64,000 bases of DNA, from NCBI GenBank assembly GCA_037200845.1, contig JBBCGQ010000001.1, positions 682,001-746,000 of the forward strand, in the 5' to 3' direction. The DNA comes from Bauldia sp. (GTDB lineage: Bacteria > Pseudomonadota > Alphaproteobacteria > Rhizobiales > Kaistiaceae). A program made the position numbers and the translations under genes. Within the stretch, counting starts at the first letter, position 1. Every line of letters begins with the position of its first letter. Below, piece after piece: positions 11,024 to 19,567 of the stretch. The notes beneath the pieces were generated by a model. It saw nothing but the letters and a program-made list of their open reading frames with translations, searched no databases and had not been told where the DNA came from.

Positions 11024-11839
11024 ATGGCGCGCCGTTCCGCGGCCGCCGCTCCGCAACGCCCTCGCAAGGCACCCGGCGGCGAGACGATTTCCTTCGTCCG
11101 CAACATGCATTCCCATGTCGCCAGCACGATCGGGCGCGAGATCGTCGGTGGCACGTATCTTCCCGGTGCGCTGCTGCCAAACGAGGCCGAACTCTCCGCG
11201 CGCTTCGCCGTCTCGCGTACGGTGCTGCGCGAGGCCTACAGCCTGCTCACAGCCAAGGCGCTGATCGTCGCTCGCCCCAGGGTCGGCACGCGGGTGCGGC
11301 CCAAGGCGGACTGGAACATGCTCGATCCGGAAGTGCTGGCCTGGCACGTCCAGACCGTGCCGACCGAGGACTTCATCGATGAACTCTACACGCTGCGCCG
11401 CATGGTCGAGCCCGCCGCCGCAGCGCTCGTCGCCGCGGCGCGTCCACGCGCGATCATCAACCGCATCGCTGCCGCATATGCCGATATGGAGCGTTTCAAG
11501 GATGGCGACGGCGATCTCGTCGCCGCCGACCTGCAGTTCCACTCGCTGATCCTCGATGCAACGGGGAATCGCTTCATCAGCGCTCTCGGCAGCCTCATCG
11601 ACGCCGCCCTCGTCGGCACCTTCAAGCTCTCTTGGGAAGGCGCCGCGCGGATGCGGGACGACCGCCTGCAGCAGCACTGGGCGGTCTATGAAGCTATCCG
11701 CGACGGCAAGCCGGAAGCGGCGCAAAAGCGGATGAGCGAGCTGCTGCGAGATTCGATCGGCGACGTCCGCGAGTTCCTTCGCCACCGTGGCGCGAAAGAT
11801 CGCAAAAAGGCTTCAACGCGCAGGCGCGGCGGGAATTGA
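11024..11839 (+). CDS. GntR-family transcriptional regulator, FCD subfamily
   Basis: A 271-aa regulator at the end of the ytf operon. After a basic, probably disordered N-terminus, residues 30-90 form the winged helix (LPNEAELSARFAVSRTVLREAYSLL, wing PRVGTRV). Residues 105-240 form the FCD domain with LRRMVEPAAAAL, DLQFHSLILDATGN and QQHWAVYEAI, the metal/ligand positions. The Arg/Lys-rich tail may add DNA contacts. The ATG directly follows the yjfF stop, so it is cotranscribed with the transporter it probably controls. It is related to the GntR at 5366-6160 but is not a recent copy. Confidence 0.88.
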   Translation: MARRSAAAAPQRPRKAPGGETISFVRNMHSHVASTIGREIVGGTYLPGALLPNEAELSARFAVSRTVLREAYSLLTAKALIVARPRVGTRVRPKADWNMLDPEVLAWHVQTVPTEDFIDELYTLRRMVEPAAAALVAAARPRAIINRIAAAYADMERFKDGDGDLVAADLQFHSLILDATGNRFISALGSLIDAALVGTFKLSWEGAARMRDDRLQQHWAVYEAIRDGKPEAAQKRMSELLRDSIGDVREFLRHRGAKDRKKASTRRRGGN

Positions 11840-12309
11840 TCTGCTTCGGGCGGATGACGATTAACGATCGAGCGCGAGTCGCAAAGTGCGCCGGGCAATA
11901 TGAGCGGACCCACGTTCGTGTTCGGCGGCGCCGATTGACGGACGTGAAGGCCGATTCGATCGGATGCTAAGTACCAACATCGCTGAATTTGGCTTTCGGA
12001 ATCTCTGCTTCCTTTTTCGACATTCCCTGTTGCTGCTGTAGGGAATTCTGGCGCCCGACACACGTTAAGACCGCAGAGATGGGTTCGCGGCTGACTGCTC
12101 CCTCCGCCGGAACCGGATCTCAGAGTTGCCAGACCCTAAAGTCCCGGCCCACGGCTCCGCCAACCATGGCGTGAACGACGGCGCGGACAGCCCCCGCCGC
12201 TTGGCATGGCACGTGCTAACCTGTGGGAGGCCGCGCGAGCGGCCAATAGCCGTGACACGGGCTCGGTAGCCTTTGCGTCGGCCAGCCACAGGACGAAGAC
12301 AACTGCCCA
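11840..12309. other. Intergenic region without a recognisable gene
   Basis: This 470-base stretch between the GntR gene and the transglutaminase operon contains only short open frames in all directions, none with both a ribosome-binding site and family-like sequence. It must hold the promoter of the downstream operon, but I could not assign -35 and -10 boxes with confidence. No tRNA, large repeat or strong terminator was seen. Confidence 0.6.
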
Positions 12310-15300
12310 ATGGCGATCCAAGCAGCGCTCTATCACCTGACGCACTACCGCTACGACCGGCCGGTAACCCTTGGGCCCCAGATCGTCCGCCTCAAGCCGG
12401 CGCCGAACGCGCGCAACAAAATCCTCAGCCATTCGCTGCGCGTCAGTCCCGCCGGGCATTTCGTCAACTATCAGCAGGACGCCTACGGCAACTATCTCGC
12501 GCGCTACGTTTTCCCCGAGCCGGTGCGCGAGCTGAAGATCGAGGTCGATCTCCATGTCGACATGACGGTCTTCAACCCGTTCGATTTCTTCGTCGAACCC
12601 TCGGCGGAGAAATGGCCGTTCGCCTATGACCAGGACATCCGCGACGATCTCTCCATCTACATGAAGGCCGAGCCGGTCGGCGAGCGGCTGGCAGCATTCA
12701 TGGCAAGCATTCCGCGCGGCGGGATCAATACCGTCGACCTGCTCGTCGCGCTGAACGCTCGCCTGCAGCACGACGTCGGCTACCTCATCCGGCACGAGCC
12801 CGGCGTGCAGACGCCGGACGAAACGCTGGCCTTCGCCACCGGCTCCTGCCGCGACACGAGCTGGCTTCTGGTGCAGGTGCTGCGCAATCTGGGTTTCGCG
12901 GCCCGGTTCGTTTCCGGTTACCTGATCCAGTTGAAGCCGGACCTCGTCGCGCTGGACGGGCCGCGCGGCACCGACAAGGACTTCACCGACCTCCACGCCT
13001 GGTGCGAGGTCTTCATCCCGGGTGCGGGCTGGATCGGTCTCGATCCGACCTCGGGGCTGCTGACCGGCGAAAGCCACATCCCGCTTGCGGCCACGCCGCA
13101 TTATCGCAACGCCGCCCCGATCTCCGGCGTGGCGAGCTTCGCCAACGTCGACTTTGGCTTCGACATGCGCGTCACGCGCGTTGCCGAGCATGCTCGCATT
13201 TCCAAGCCGTTTTCCGATGAGTCGTGGGCGGCGCTCGATGCCCTCGGCAACAAGATCGACGAGGCGCTCAACGCCGAGGACGTCCGCCTCACCATGGGCG
13301 GCGAGCCGACGTTCGTCTCCATCGACGACTACGAAGCGCCCGAGTGGAACACATCGGCCGTCGGGCCGACCAAGCGCGAGAGGGCGGATACCCTGATCCG
13401 GCGCCTGCGCGAACGCTTCGCGCCGAACGGGATGATCCACTACGGCCAGGGCAAGTGGTATCCCGGCGAGACCCTGCCGCGGTGGACGTTCTCGCTCTAC
13501 TGGCGCCGTGACGGCAAGCCGCTGTGGCCGGACGCAAACCTGATCGCGCCCGAAAAGGGCCGCGGCAGTGCCGGAGCGGCCGAGGCGGAGACGCTGCTGA
13601 AGGCGGTGTCGGACGAGCTTGGCGTATCGAGCGAGGCGGTGGCGCCGGCCTATGAAGACCCGGGCGAATGGATACTGAAGGAAGGAAAGCTTCCCGATAA
13701 CGTCGATCCTTCCAACTCGAAACTGGAAGATCCCGAAGAGAGGACGCGCATCGCCCGCGTCTTCGAACGCGGCCTGACCGAACCGACCGGCTTTGTGCTG
13801 CCGGTTCAGCGCTGGCAGGCGCGCGCCAGCGACGGCCGCTGGCGGACGGAGAAATGGAAGACGCGGCGCGGCCGGCTGTTTCTGGTGCCGGGCGACTCGC
13901 CCGTCGGCTACCGCCTGCCGCTAGGCTCACTGCCCTACGTGCCGCCGGCCGCCTATCCCTACATCATGCCACGCGACCCCGCCGCGCCGCGCGGCCAACT
14001 GCCGGACCCGAGCCAGCCGTCGTTCCGCGCTGCGCCCGCGGAACAGATCGTGGCCCCGGCCGACAGCCGCGAGCAGCCCGTAGTCACGGTCGGCGCCGAC
14101 GGCGCGCGCCAGGATCGCGTCGAGCAGGAGCTCGACATGAGCACCAGCGCGGTGAGGACGGCAATCGCCGTCGAGGTGCGCGGCGGCAAGCTCTGCGTGT
14201 TTATGCCGCCGGTGGAGACCATCGAGGACTACCTCGATCTGATCAACGCGGTGGCGGCGGCGGCGGAGCGGACCGGCCTGCCGGTCCAGATCGAAGGCTA
14301 CGCCCCGCCGCCGGATCCCCGCATCAACGTCATCCGCGTTGCGCCCGACCCCGGCGTCATCGAGGTGAACATCCATCCGGCGAGTTCGTGGCGCGAGGCC
14401 GTCGACATCACCTCCGCCGTCTACGAGGAGGCGCGCCAATCGCGGCTCGGCGCCGACAAATTCATGATCGACGGCCGCCACGCCGGCACCGGCGGCGGCA
14501 ACCATGTGGTCGTCGGCGGCGCGACGCCACAGGACAGTCCGTTCCTGCGGCGGCCCGATCTTCTCAAGAGCCTGATCCTCTACTGGCAGCGCCACCCGGC
14601 GCTTTCCTACCTGTTCTCCGGCCTCTTCATCGGGCCGACCAGCCAGGCGCCGCGCATCGACGAAGCGCGGCACGATTCGCTTTACGAGCTGGAGATCGCG
14701 CTGGCGCAGGTGCCGATGCCGGGGCAGGGGACCGCGCCCCTGCCGTGGCTGGTCGATCGCCTTTTCCGCGATCTGCTGACCGACGTCACCGGCAATACGC
14801 ACCGCTCCGAGATCTGCATCGACAAGCTGTTCTCGCCGGACCTTGCTTCCGGCCGCCTCGGCCTTGTCGAGTTCCGCGGCTTCGAGATGCCGCCTGACCC
14901 GCGCATGAGCCTGGCGCAGCAGTTGCTGATCCGCGCCATCATCGCGCGGCTGTGGAAGGCGCCGCTCGACGGACGCCTCGTCCGCTGGGGCACGGCGCTG
15001 CACGACCGCTTCATGCTGCCGTGGTACGTCTGGCAGGATTTTCTCGACGTGCTCGCCGATCTCAAGCAGTCGGGCTTTCCGGTCCGGCCGGAATGGTTCG
15101 AGGCGCAGAAGGAATTCCGCTTCCCGTTCTGCGGCGAGGTCGAGTACGAGGGCGTCAAGCTGGAGCTGCGCCAGGCGCTCGAACCCTGGCACGTGCTGGG
15201 CGAGCAGGGGGCGATCGGCGGCACGGTGCGCTACGTCGACTCTTCCGTGGAGCGCCTGCAGATCAAGACCGAGGGACTGCAGCCGGAACGCCACCGCATC

Positions 15301-15669
15301 GTGTGCAACGGGCGCACCGTGCCGATGACCCGCACGGGAGAAAGCGGAACCGCCGTCGCCGGCGTCCGCTACAAGGCCTGGCAGCCACGCTCGGGCCTGC
15401 ACCCGATGCTGCCGGTCGACGCGCCGCTCGTCTTCGATCTCTACGACACCTGGACCGGCCGGGCGCTGGGCGGCTGCCGATACCATGTCGCCCATCCGGG
15501 TGGACGCAACTACGAGACGTTTCCGGTCAACGCCAACGAAGCCGAAGCACGCCGGCTCGCGCGCTTCGAGCCGGGCGGCCATACTGCCGGCGAATATCCT
15601 GCGGCTGCGCCGGAGCGCACCGGAGAATTTCCGCTCACCCTCGACCTCAGGCGTCCGGCCGGAATCTAG
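12310..15669 (+). CDS. Transglutaminase-like / DUF2126 fusion protein
   Basis: A 1,119-aa protein of the usual length for this family. The N-terminal part (about residues 1-290) has a bacterial transglutaminase N domain and a papain-like transglutaminase core with the full catalytic triad: Cys180 in GSCRDTSW, His229 in DLHAWCEVF and Asp245 in GLDPTSG. The remaining 800 residues are the DUF2126 region, with [14 protein letters not shown] near residue 335 and [10 protein letters not shown]-like and [13 protein letters not shown] motifs later. It is the first gene of a three-gene operon with an ATP-grasp/alpha-E protein and another transglutaminase-like protein. Comparative genomics (Iyer, Aravind and colleagues) predicted that such operons make or cleave isopeptide bonds in a peptide-tagging pathway; no substrate is known. 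No signal peptide is present, so it should be cytoplasmic. Confidence 0.88.
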   Translation: MAIQAALYHLTHYRYDRPVTLGPQIVRLKPAPNARNKILSHSLRVSPAGHFVNYQQDAYGNYLARYVFPEPVRELKIEVDLHVDMTVFNPFDFFVEPSAEKWPFAYDQDIRDDLSIYMKAEPVGERLAAFMASIPRGGINTVDLLVALNARLQHDVGYLIRHEPGVQTPDETLAFATGSCRDTSWLLVQVLRNLGFAARFVSGYLIQLKPDLVALDGPRGTDKDFTDLHAWCEVFIPGAGWIGLDPTSGLLTGESHIPLAATPHYRNAAPISGVASFANVDFGFDMRVTRVAEHARISKPFSDESWAALDALGNKIDEALNAEDVRLTMGGEPTFVSIDDYEAPEWNTSAVGPTKRERADTLIRRLRERFAPNGMIHYGQGKWYPGETLPRWTFSLYWRRDGKPLWPDANLIAPEKGRGSAGAAEAETLLKAVSDELGVSSEAVAPAYEDPGEWILKEGKLPDNVDPSNSKLEDPEERTRIARVFERGLTEPTGFVLPVQRWQARASDGRWRTEKWKTRRGRLFLVPGDSPVGYRLPLGSLPYVPPAAYPYIMPRDPAAPRGQLPDPSQPSFRAAPAEQIVAPADSREQPVVTVGADGARQDRVEQELDMSTSAVRTAIAVEVRGGKLCVFMPPVETIEDYLDLINAVAAAAERTGLPVQIEGYAPPPDPRINVIRVAPDPGVIEVNIHPASSWREAVDITSAVYEEARQSRLGADKFMIDGRHAGTGGGNHVVVGGATPQDSPFLRRPDLLKSLILYWQRHPALSYLFSGLFIGPTSQAPRIDEARHDSLYELEIALAQVPMPGQGTAPLPWLVDRLFRDLLTDVTGNTHRSEICIDKLFSPDLASGRLGLVEFRGFEMPPDPRMSLAQQLLIRAIIARLWKAPLDGRLVRWGTALHDRFMLPWYVWQDFLDVLADLKQSGFPVRPEWFEAQKEFRFPFCGEVEYEGVKLELRQALEPWHVLGEQGAIGGTVRYVDSSVERLQIKTEGLQPERHRIVCNGRTVPMTRTGESGTAVAGVRYKAWQPRSGLHPMLPVDAPLVFDLYDTWTGRALGGCRYHVAHPGGRNYETFPVNANEAEARRLARFEPGGHTAGEYPAAAPERTGEFPLTLDLRRPAGI

Positions 15670-15673
15670 CTTC

Positions 15674-18079
15674 ATGAAACCCGCTGCGACCGTACCCAAA
15701 CCCGAGGCGATCTCCAGCCGCCTGACGGAAGGCTATCGCCCGCTGGCCGGCACGAGCGACGAGATGATAGGCGCCGACGGGCTCATCCGCCCCGCCTGGC
15801 GCCCCCTGATGGATCAGCTCGACAGGCTGCCGGCCGCCGAGATCGATGCGCGCTTCGCGCGGGCGGATCGTCATCTGCGCGACGCCGGCGTTTATTACCG
15901 CGCCTACGGCGACAGCGGATCGGACACGCGCGAGTGGCCGCTCGCCCATGTGCCGCTCGTCATCGCCGAGGCCGAATGGAACACGATCGCGGCAGGGCTC
16001 GCCCAGCGCGCCGACCTGCTCGAGGAGGTCATCGCCGACATCTACGGAAAAAACACGCTGGTCAGCGAAGGGCTGCTGCCGCCGCAACTCGTCGCCGCCA
16101 GCCCGGAATATCTGCGCCCGATGGTCGGCTACCCGCCGCACGATCACTACCTGCATTTTCTCGCCTTCGATCTCGGCCGCGGGCCCGACGATCGCTGGTG
16201 GGTGCTGGGCGACCGCACGCAGGCGCCGTCCGGCGCCGGCTTTGCGCTGGAGAATCGCGTCGCCACCGGCCGCGCCTTGCCGGACCTGCCCGTGACGATG
16301 AACGTGCACCGGCTGGCCGGCTTCTTCCGCGACCTGCGCAACGCCCTTTTCGAACTGGCCGACCGGGCCAACGGCGGCGGCGTCGCGCTGCTCACGCCCG
16401 GGCAGCGCAACGAAACCTATTTCGAGCACGCCTACATCGCCCGCTACCTCGGCCTGACGCTGCTCGAGGGCGCCGACCTCACCATCGTCGATGGCCGCGT
16501 CATGGTTCGCACCGTCGGCGGGCCGCGTCCCATCAGCGTGCTGTGGCGGCGCCTCGACGCGGCTTTTCTCGACCCGCTGGAGCTCAATCCGGAATCGCGG
16601 ATCGGCACGCCGGGGCTCGCCGACGCGGTGCGCCGCAACGCGGCCGCCATCGTCAACGCCATCGGCTCCGGCATTCTGGAAACGCGGGCGCTGCTCGCCT
16701 TCCTGCCGGGCATCTGCGCCCGCCTGACGGGCGCGCCGCTGGCGTTGCCCCATACCGCGACGTGGTGGTGCGGGCAGGAGGCGGCGCGCGATTTTGTCGT
16801 GAAGCGGCTGGACCGGATGATCCTCGGCCCGGCGTACGCGACCGCGCCGCCGTTCGACGACAACCGGACCTCGGTGCTGCCGGCCGAGCTCGATGCGGCG
16901 GGCAGGGAGCGCCTGCTGGCGCAGCTCAGCGCCGTGGGCGGGCAATACGCCGCCCAGGAATCGGTCACGCTTTCCACGATGCCGTTCTACGTCGACGGTC
17001 GTCTGGAGCCGCGGCCGGTGACCTTGCGCGCCTTTGCGATGCGCACGGGCTCCGGCTGGAAAATCATGCCGGGCGGCTTTGCCCGCGTCGGCGCCACGTC
17101 CGACACCTCGGCCATAGGGATGCAGGCCGGCGGCCGCGCCGCCGACGTCTGGATCGTGGGCGACGGCGTGCCGGTCGAGCAGGTGACGCTGCTGCCGGCC
17201 GACGACGACGTGCGCGATGCCAAGCTGGTGACGGCGCTGCCGAGCCGGGCCGCCGACAACCTCTTCTGGATCGGACGCTACATCGAGCGGGCCGAGGGCA
17301 TTACGCGCATCCTGCGCGCCTATCACGGGCGTCTGGCGGAAAACCCGGCAAATCCGGTGCTGCCCGACATCGGCGTCGCGCTGCACGAGGTCGGCGTCGA
17401 TGAGAGCCAGCCGATACCGGCCGCCCTGCTGTGGAGCATCGATGCCGCCTTCAACAGCGCCGGTCGTATCCGCGATCGTTTCTCCGTCGACGGCTGGCTG
17501 GCGCTGGCCGACCTTTCCAAGACGGCGCATCGCTTTGCCGGGCAGGTAAGCGCCGGCGACGACGCGGCGGCGGCGATGACGGTGCTGCTGCGCAAGGTTG
17601 CCGGCTTTGCCGGGCTGGCGCACGAAAACATGTATCAGGCCGCCGGCTGGCGCTTTCTGGAAATCGGGCGCCACCTGGAGCGATCGCTGGAGATGTGCCG
17701 GCTGACGGCATCGTTCGCCGCGCCCGACGCGAGCGCCGAGATGCTCGACCTGCTGGTCGAGGTCGGCGACAGCGTGATGACCCGGCGCAGCCGCTACAAG
17801 GTGAACTCGGGACGGCTGGCGACGATCGAGCTCCTCGCGCTCGACGAGGCCAACCCGCGCTCGATCCTGTTCCAGTTGGCCGAATTGAAGACGCAGGTCG
17901 CCCTCATCCCCGGCCGCGACGCACGCGGCACGTCGAACCCGGCGGCGCGCGAGACGCTGCGCCTCTATACCCAGCTCGCGATCGCGGAACCGAAGGACGT
18001 CCTGCCGGATTTCCTGTCGGGCATGGTCGAGGCCATCGCCGGGCTCTCCGACCTTATCGACGCCACGTATTTCCGCTAG
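15674..18079 (+). CDS. Circularly permuted ATP-grasp / alpha-E domain fusion
   Basis: An 801-aa protein. The first 480 residues are a circularly permuted ATP-grasp (older DUF404/DUF407) with YPPHDHYLHFLAFDLGRGPD and LTPGQRNETYFEHAYIARYLG. The last 310 residues are the alpha-E domain (old DUF403), beginning at SRAADNLFWIGRYIERAEG and continuing with NMYQAAGWRFLEIGRHLERS. In many genomes these are two neighbouring genes; here they are fused. ATP-grasp enzymes of this branch are predicted amino-acid or peptide ligases. The start ATG 15674 lies four bases after the preceding stop; the frame is open upstream but would overlap that gene. It ends nine bases before the next transglutaminase. Confidence 0.87.
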   Translation: MKPAATVPKPEAISSRLTEGYRPLAGTSDEMIGADGLIRPAWRPLMDQLDRLPAAEIDARFARADRHLRDAGVYYRAYGDSGSDTREWPLAHVPLVIAEAEWNTIAAGLAQRADLLEEVIADIYGKNTLVSEGLLPPQLVAASPEYLRPMVGYPPHDHYLHFLAFDLGRGPDDRWWVLGDRTQAPSGAGFALENRVATGRALPDLPVTMNVHRLAGFFRDLRNALFELADRANGGGVALLTPGQRNETYFEHAYIARYLGLTLLEGADLTIVDGRVMVRTVGGPRPISVLWRRLDAAFLDPLELNPESRIGTPGLADAVRRNAAAIVNAIGSGILETRALLAFLPGICARLTGAPLALPHTATWWCGQEAARDFVVKRLDRMILGPAYATAPPFDDNRTSVLPAELDAAGRERLLAQLSAVGGQYAAQESVTLSTMPFYVDGRLEPRPVTLRAFAMRTGSGWKIMPGGFARVGATSDTSAIGMQAGGRAADVWIVGDGVPVEQVTLLPADDDVRDAKLVTALPSRAADNLFWIGRYIERAEGITRILRAYHGRLAENPANPVLPDIGVALHEVGVDESQPIPAALLWSIDAAFNSAGRIRDRFSVDGWLALADLSKTAHRFAGQVSAGDDAAAAMTVLLRKVAGFAGLAHENMYQAAGWRFLEIGRHLERSLEMCRLTASFAAPDASAEMLDLLVEVGDSVMTRRSRYKVNSGRLATIELLALDEANPRSILFQLAELKTQVALIPGRDARGTSNPAARETLRLYTQLAIAEPKDVLPDFLSGMVEAIAGLSDLIDATYFR

Positions 18080-18088
18080 GCCGCCGCC

Positions 18089-18964
18089 ATGAAATACGAC
18101 GTCCACCTCGAACTGGAATACGAGTACGCCCCGCCGGTCGCGACCGGGCATCATCTGGTGCGCGTGATGCCGATGGCCGTTGCCGGGGTGCAGCGTGTCG
18201 TGGTCTCCTCGACGATCTTCGAGCCGGCGCCGACGGAACGCTCGGATCGCTTCGACTTTTTTGGCAACGCCGTGGCGTCCGTGGTCTACCGCGCGCCGCA
18301 CGACGCGCTCAAGGTCGGCATGACCGCGCGCGTGCTGGTCGAAGCGGCGGGGCCGATGCTCGACGTGTCGCCGGACCTGCCGACGCTGCGCCGCGAGCTG
18401 AACGGCGTGCTGTCGCTGGCGCCGCAGTCTCCGCATCATTTCACGACGACGAGCCCGCGTGTCGGGCTCGATGAGGAAATCACCGCGTACGCCCGCGAAA
18501 GTTTCGCCGGCGCGGCAACGGCGCGCGACATCGTCCGCCGTTTCGGCGAACGCATTCACCGCGAATTCGACTACGACAGCGAATCGACCGAGGTCGAGAC
18601 GACGCCGCAGGAGGCGTTCGCGCTCCGCGGCGGCGTCTGCCAGGACTTCACCCACGTCATGATCGCCGGCCTGCGCGGCGTCGGCGTTCCGGCGGGCTAC
18701 GTCAGCGGATTTCTGCGCACCACGCCGCCGCCCGGCAAGGAGCGGCTCGCCGGCGCCGACGCCATGCATGCCTGGGTCCGCGCCTGGTGCGGCAAGGACA
18801 CCGGCTGGATCGGCTACGACCCGACCAACGGCGTCTTCTCCAGCGAAGACCATATCGCCGTCGCCATCGGTCGCGACTACCAGGACGTCGCGCCGATTGC
18901 CGGCGTCCTGCGAACGTCCGGCCGGCAACGCACCAGCCAGTCGGTCGACGTCGTTCCGGTATGA
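18089..18964 (+). CDS. Transglutaminase-like cysteine peptidase/transferase
   Basis: A 291-aa protein with a bacterial transglutaminase N domain (about residues 1-90) and a transglutaminase core with Cys184 (RGGVCQDFTHV), His227 (AMHAWVRAW) and Asp244 (GYDPTNG). It is the third gene of the predicted peptide-ligase operon. No signal peptide, so cytoplasmic. The catalytic triad is complete, so it should be active, either hydrolysing or transferring an isopeptide or peptide bond. The Anbu proteasome-like protease that often accompanies such operons is not next to it. Confidence 0.88.
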   Translation: MKYDVHLELEYEYAPPVATGHHLVRVMPMAVAGVQRVVVSSTIFEPAPTERSDRFDFFGNAVASVVYRAPHDALKVGMTARVLVEAAGPMLDVSPDLPTLRRELNGVLSLAPQSPHHFTTTSPRVGLDEEITAYARESFAGAATARDIVRRFGERIHREFDYDSESTEVETTPQEAFALRGGVCQDFTHVMIAGLRGVGVPAGYVSGFLRTTPPPGKERLAGADAMHAWVRAWCGKDTGWIGYDPTNGVFSSEDHIAVAIGRDYQDVAPIAGVLRTSGRQRTSQSVDVVPV

Positions 18965-18990
18965 AGGTGCGCTGACTTCGCGCCCGCGCG

Positions 18991-19494
18991 CTAGCGCAGC
19001 ACCACGACGGGCGTGCCGATGTTGACGCGGGCGTAGAGGTCGGTGATGTCGGCGTTGAACATGCGGATGCAGCCGTAGGAGACGAAGCCGCCGATCGAGT
19101 TCGGGCTGTTGGTGCCGTGGATGGCGTATTCGCCGCCCGACAGGGTCATCGCCGCGGCGCCCATCGGGTTGCCGGGCGCGCCGCTTGGGATCATGGCGGG
19201 GAGTTCGGGCTGGGCGTCGCGGACAGCGTCGGGCGGGGCCCAGTTGGGGCGGAGATATTTTCCGTCGATGGTCGAATTGCCCTGCCACTGGCGGCCGGCG
19301 CGGCCGACGCCGACGACGTAGCGCAGCGCCCGTCCGTCACCCAGCACGAGATAGAGGCGGCGCTCGGTGGTCATGATCACGATCGTGCCGGAGGTGGCCT
19401 CGCCGCCGAAGGCGACGTTGGTGCCGGCCGCCGCCGCAGGGTGGAGCGCGGCGAGAAGGATCGTGCCGGTGAGGGCGAGCGCGGAAATTTTCAT
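18991..19494 (-). CDS. L,D-transpeptidase (YkuD/ErfK family), secreted
   Basis: A 167-aa protein with an N-terminal signal peptide (cleavage near HPAAAAG) and one YkuD domain. The active-site motif is intact: HGTNSPNSIGG (His126) and SYGCIRM (Cys142). Such enzymes make 3-3 cross-links in peptidoglycan or anchor proteins to it. It is short for the family and has no LysM or other binding domain. It is convergent with the transglutaminase operon, ending 26 bases from it, so the link may be only positional. Confidence 0.92.
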   Translation of the reverse strand: MKISALALTGTILLAALHPAAAAGTNVAFGGEATSGTIVIMTTERRLYLVLGDGRALRYVVGVGRAGRQWQGNSTIDGKYLRPNWAPPDAVRDAQPELPAMIPSGAPGNPMGAAAMTLSGGEYAIHGTNSPNSIGGFVSYGCIRMFNADITDLYARVNIGTPVVVLR

Positions 19495-19567
19495 GCGCCA
19501 GTTTACGCACCGCGAATGTCGGATCTGGCCGAAAGTTGCCTAAGATTGTCCGGACCGGCGAGGCGCC

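Noticed and set aside
15647-19288. 1213-aa minus-strand open frame opposite the transglutaminase/ATP-grasp operon
   Set aside because: It is a GC-rich shadow, Arg/Gly/Asp-rich with no domains, antisense to well-recognised genes.
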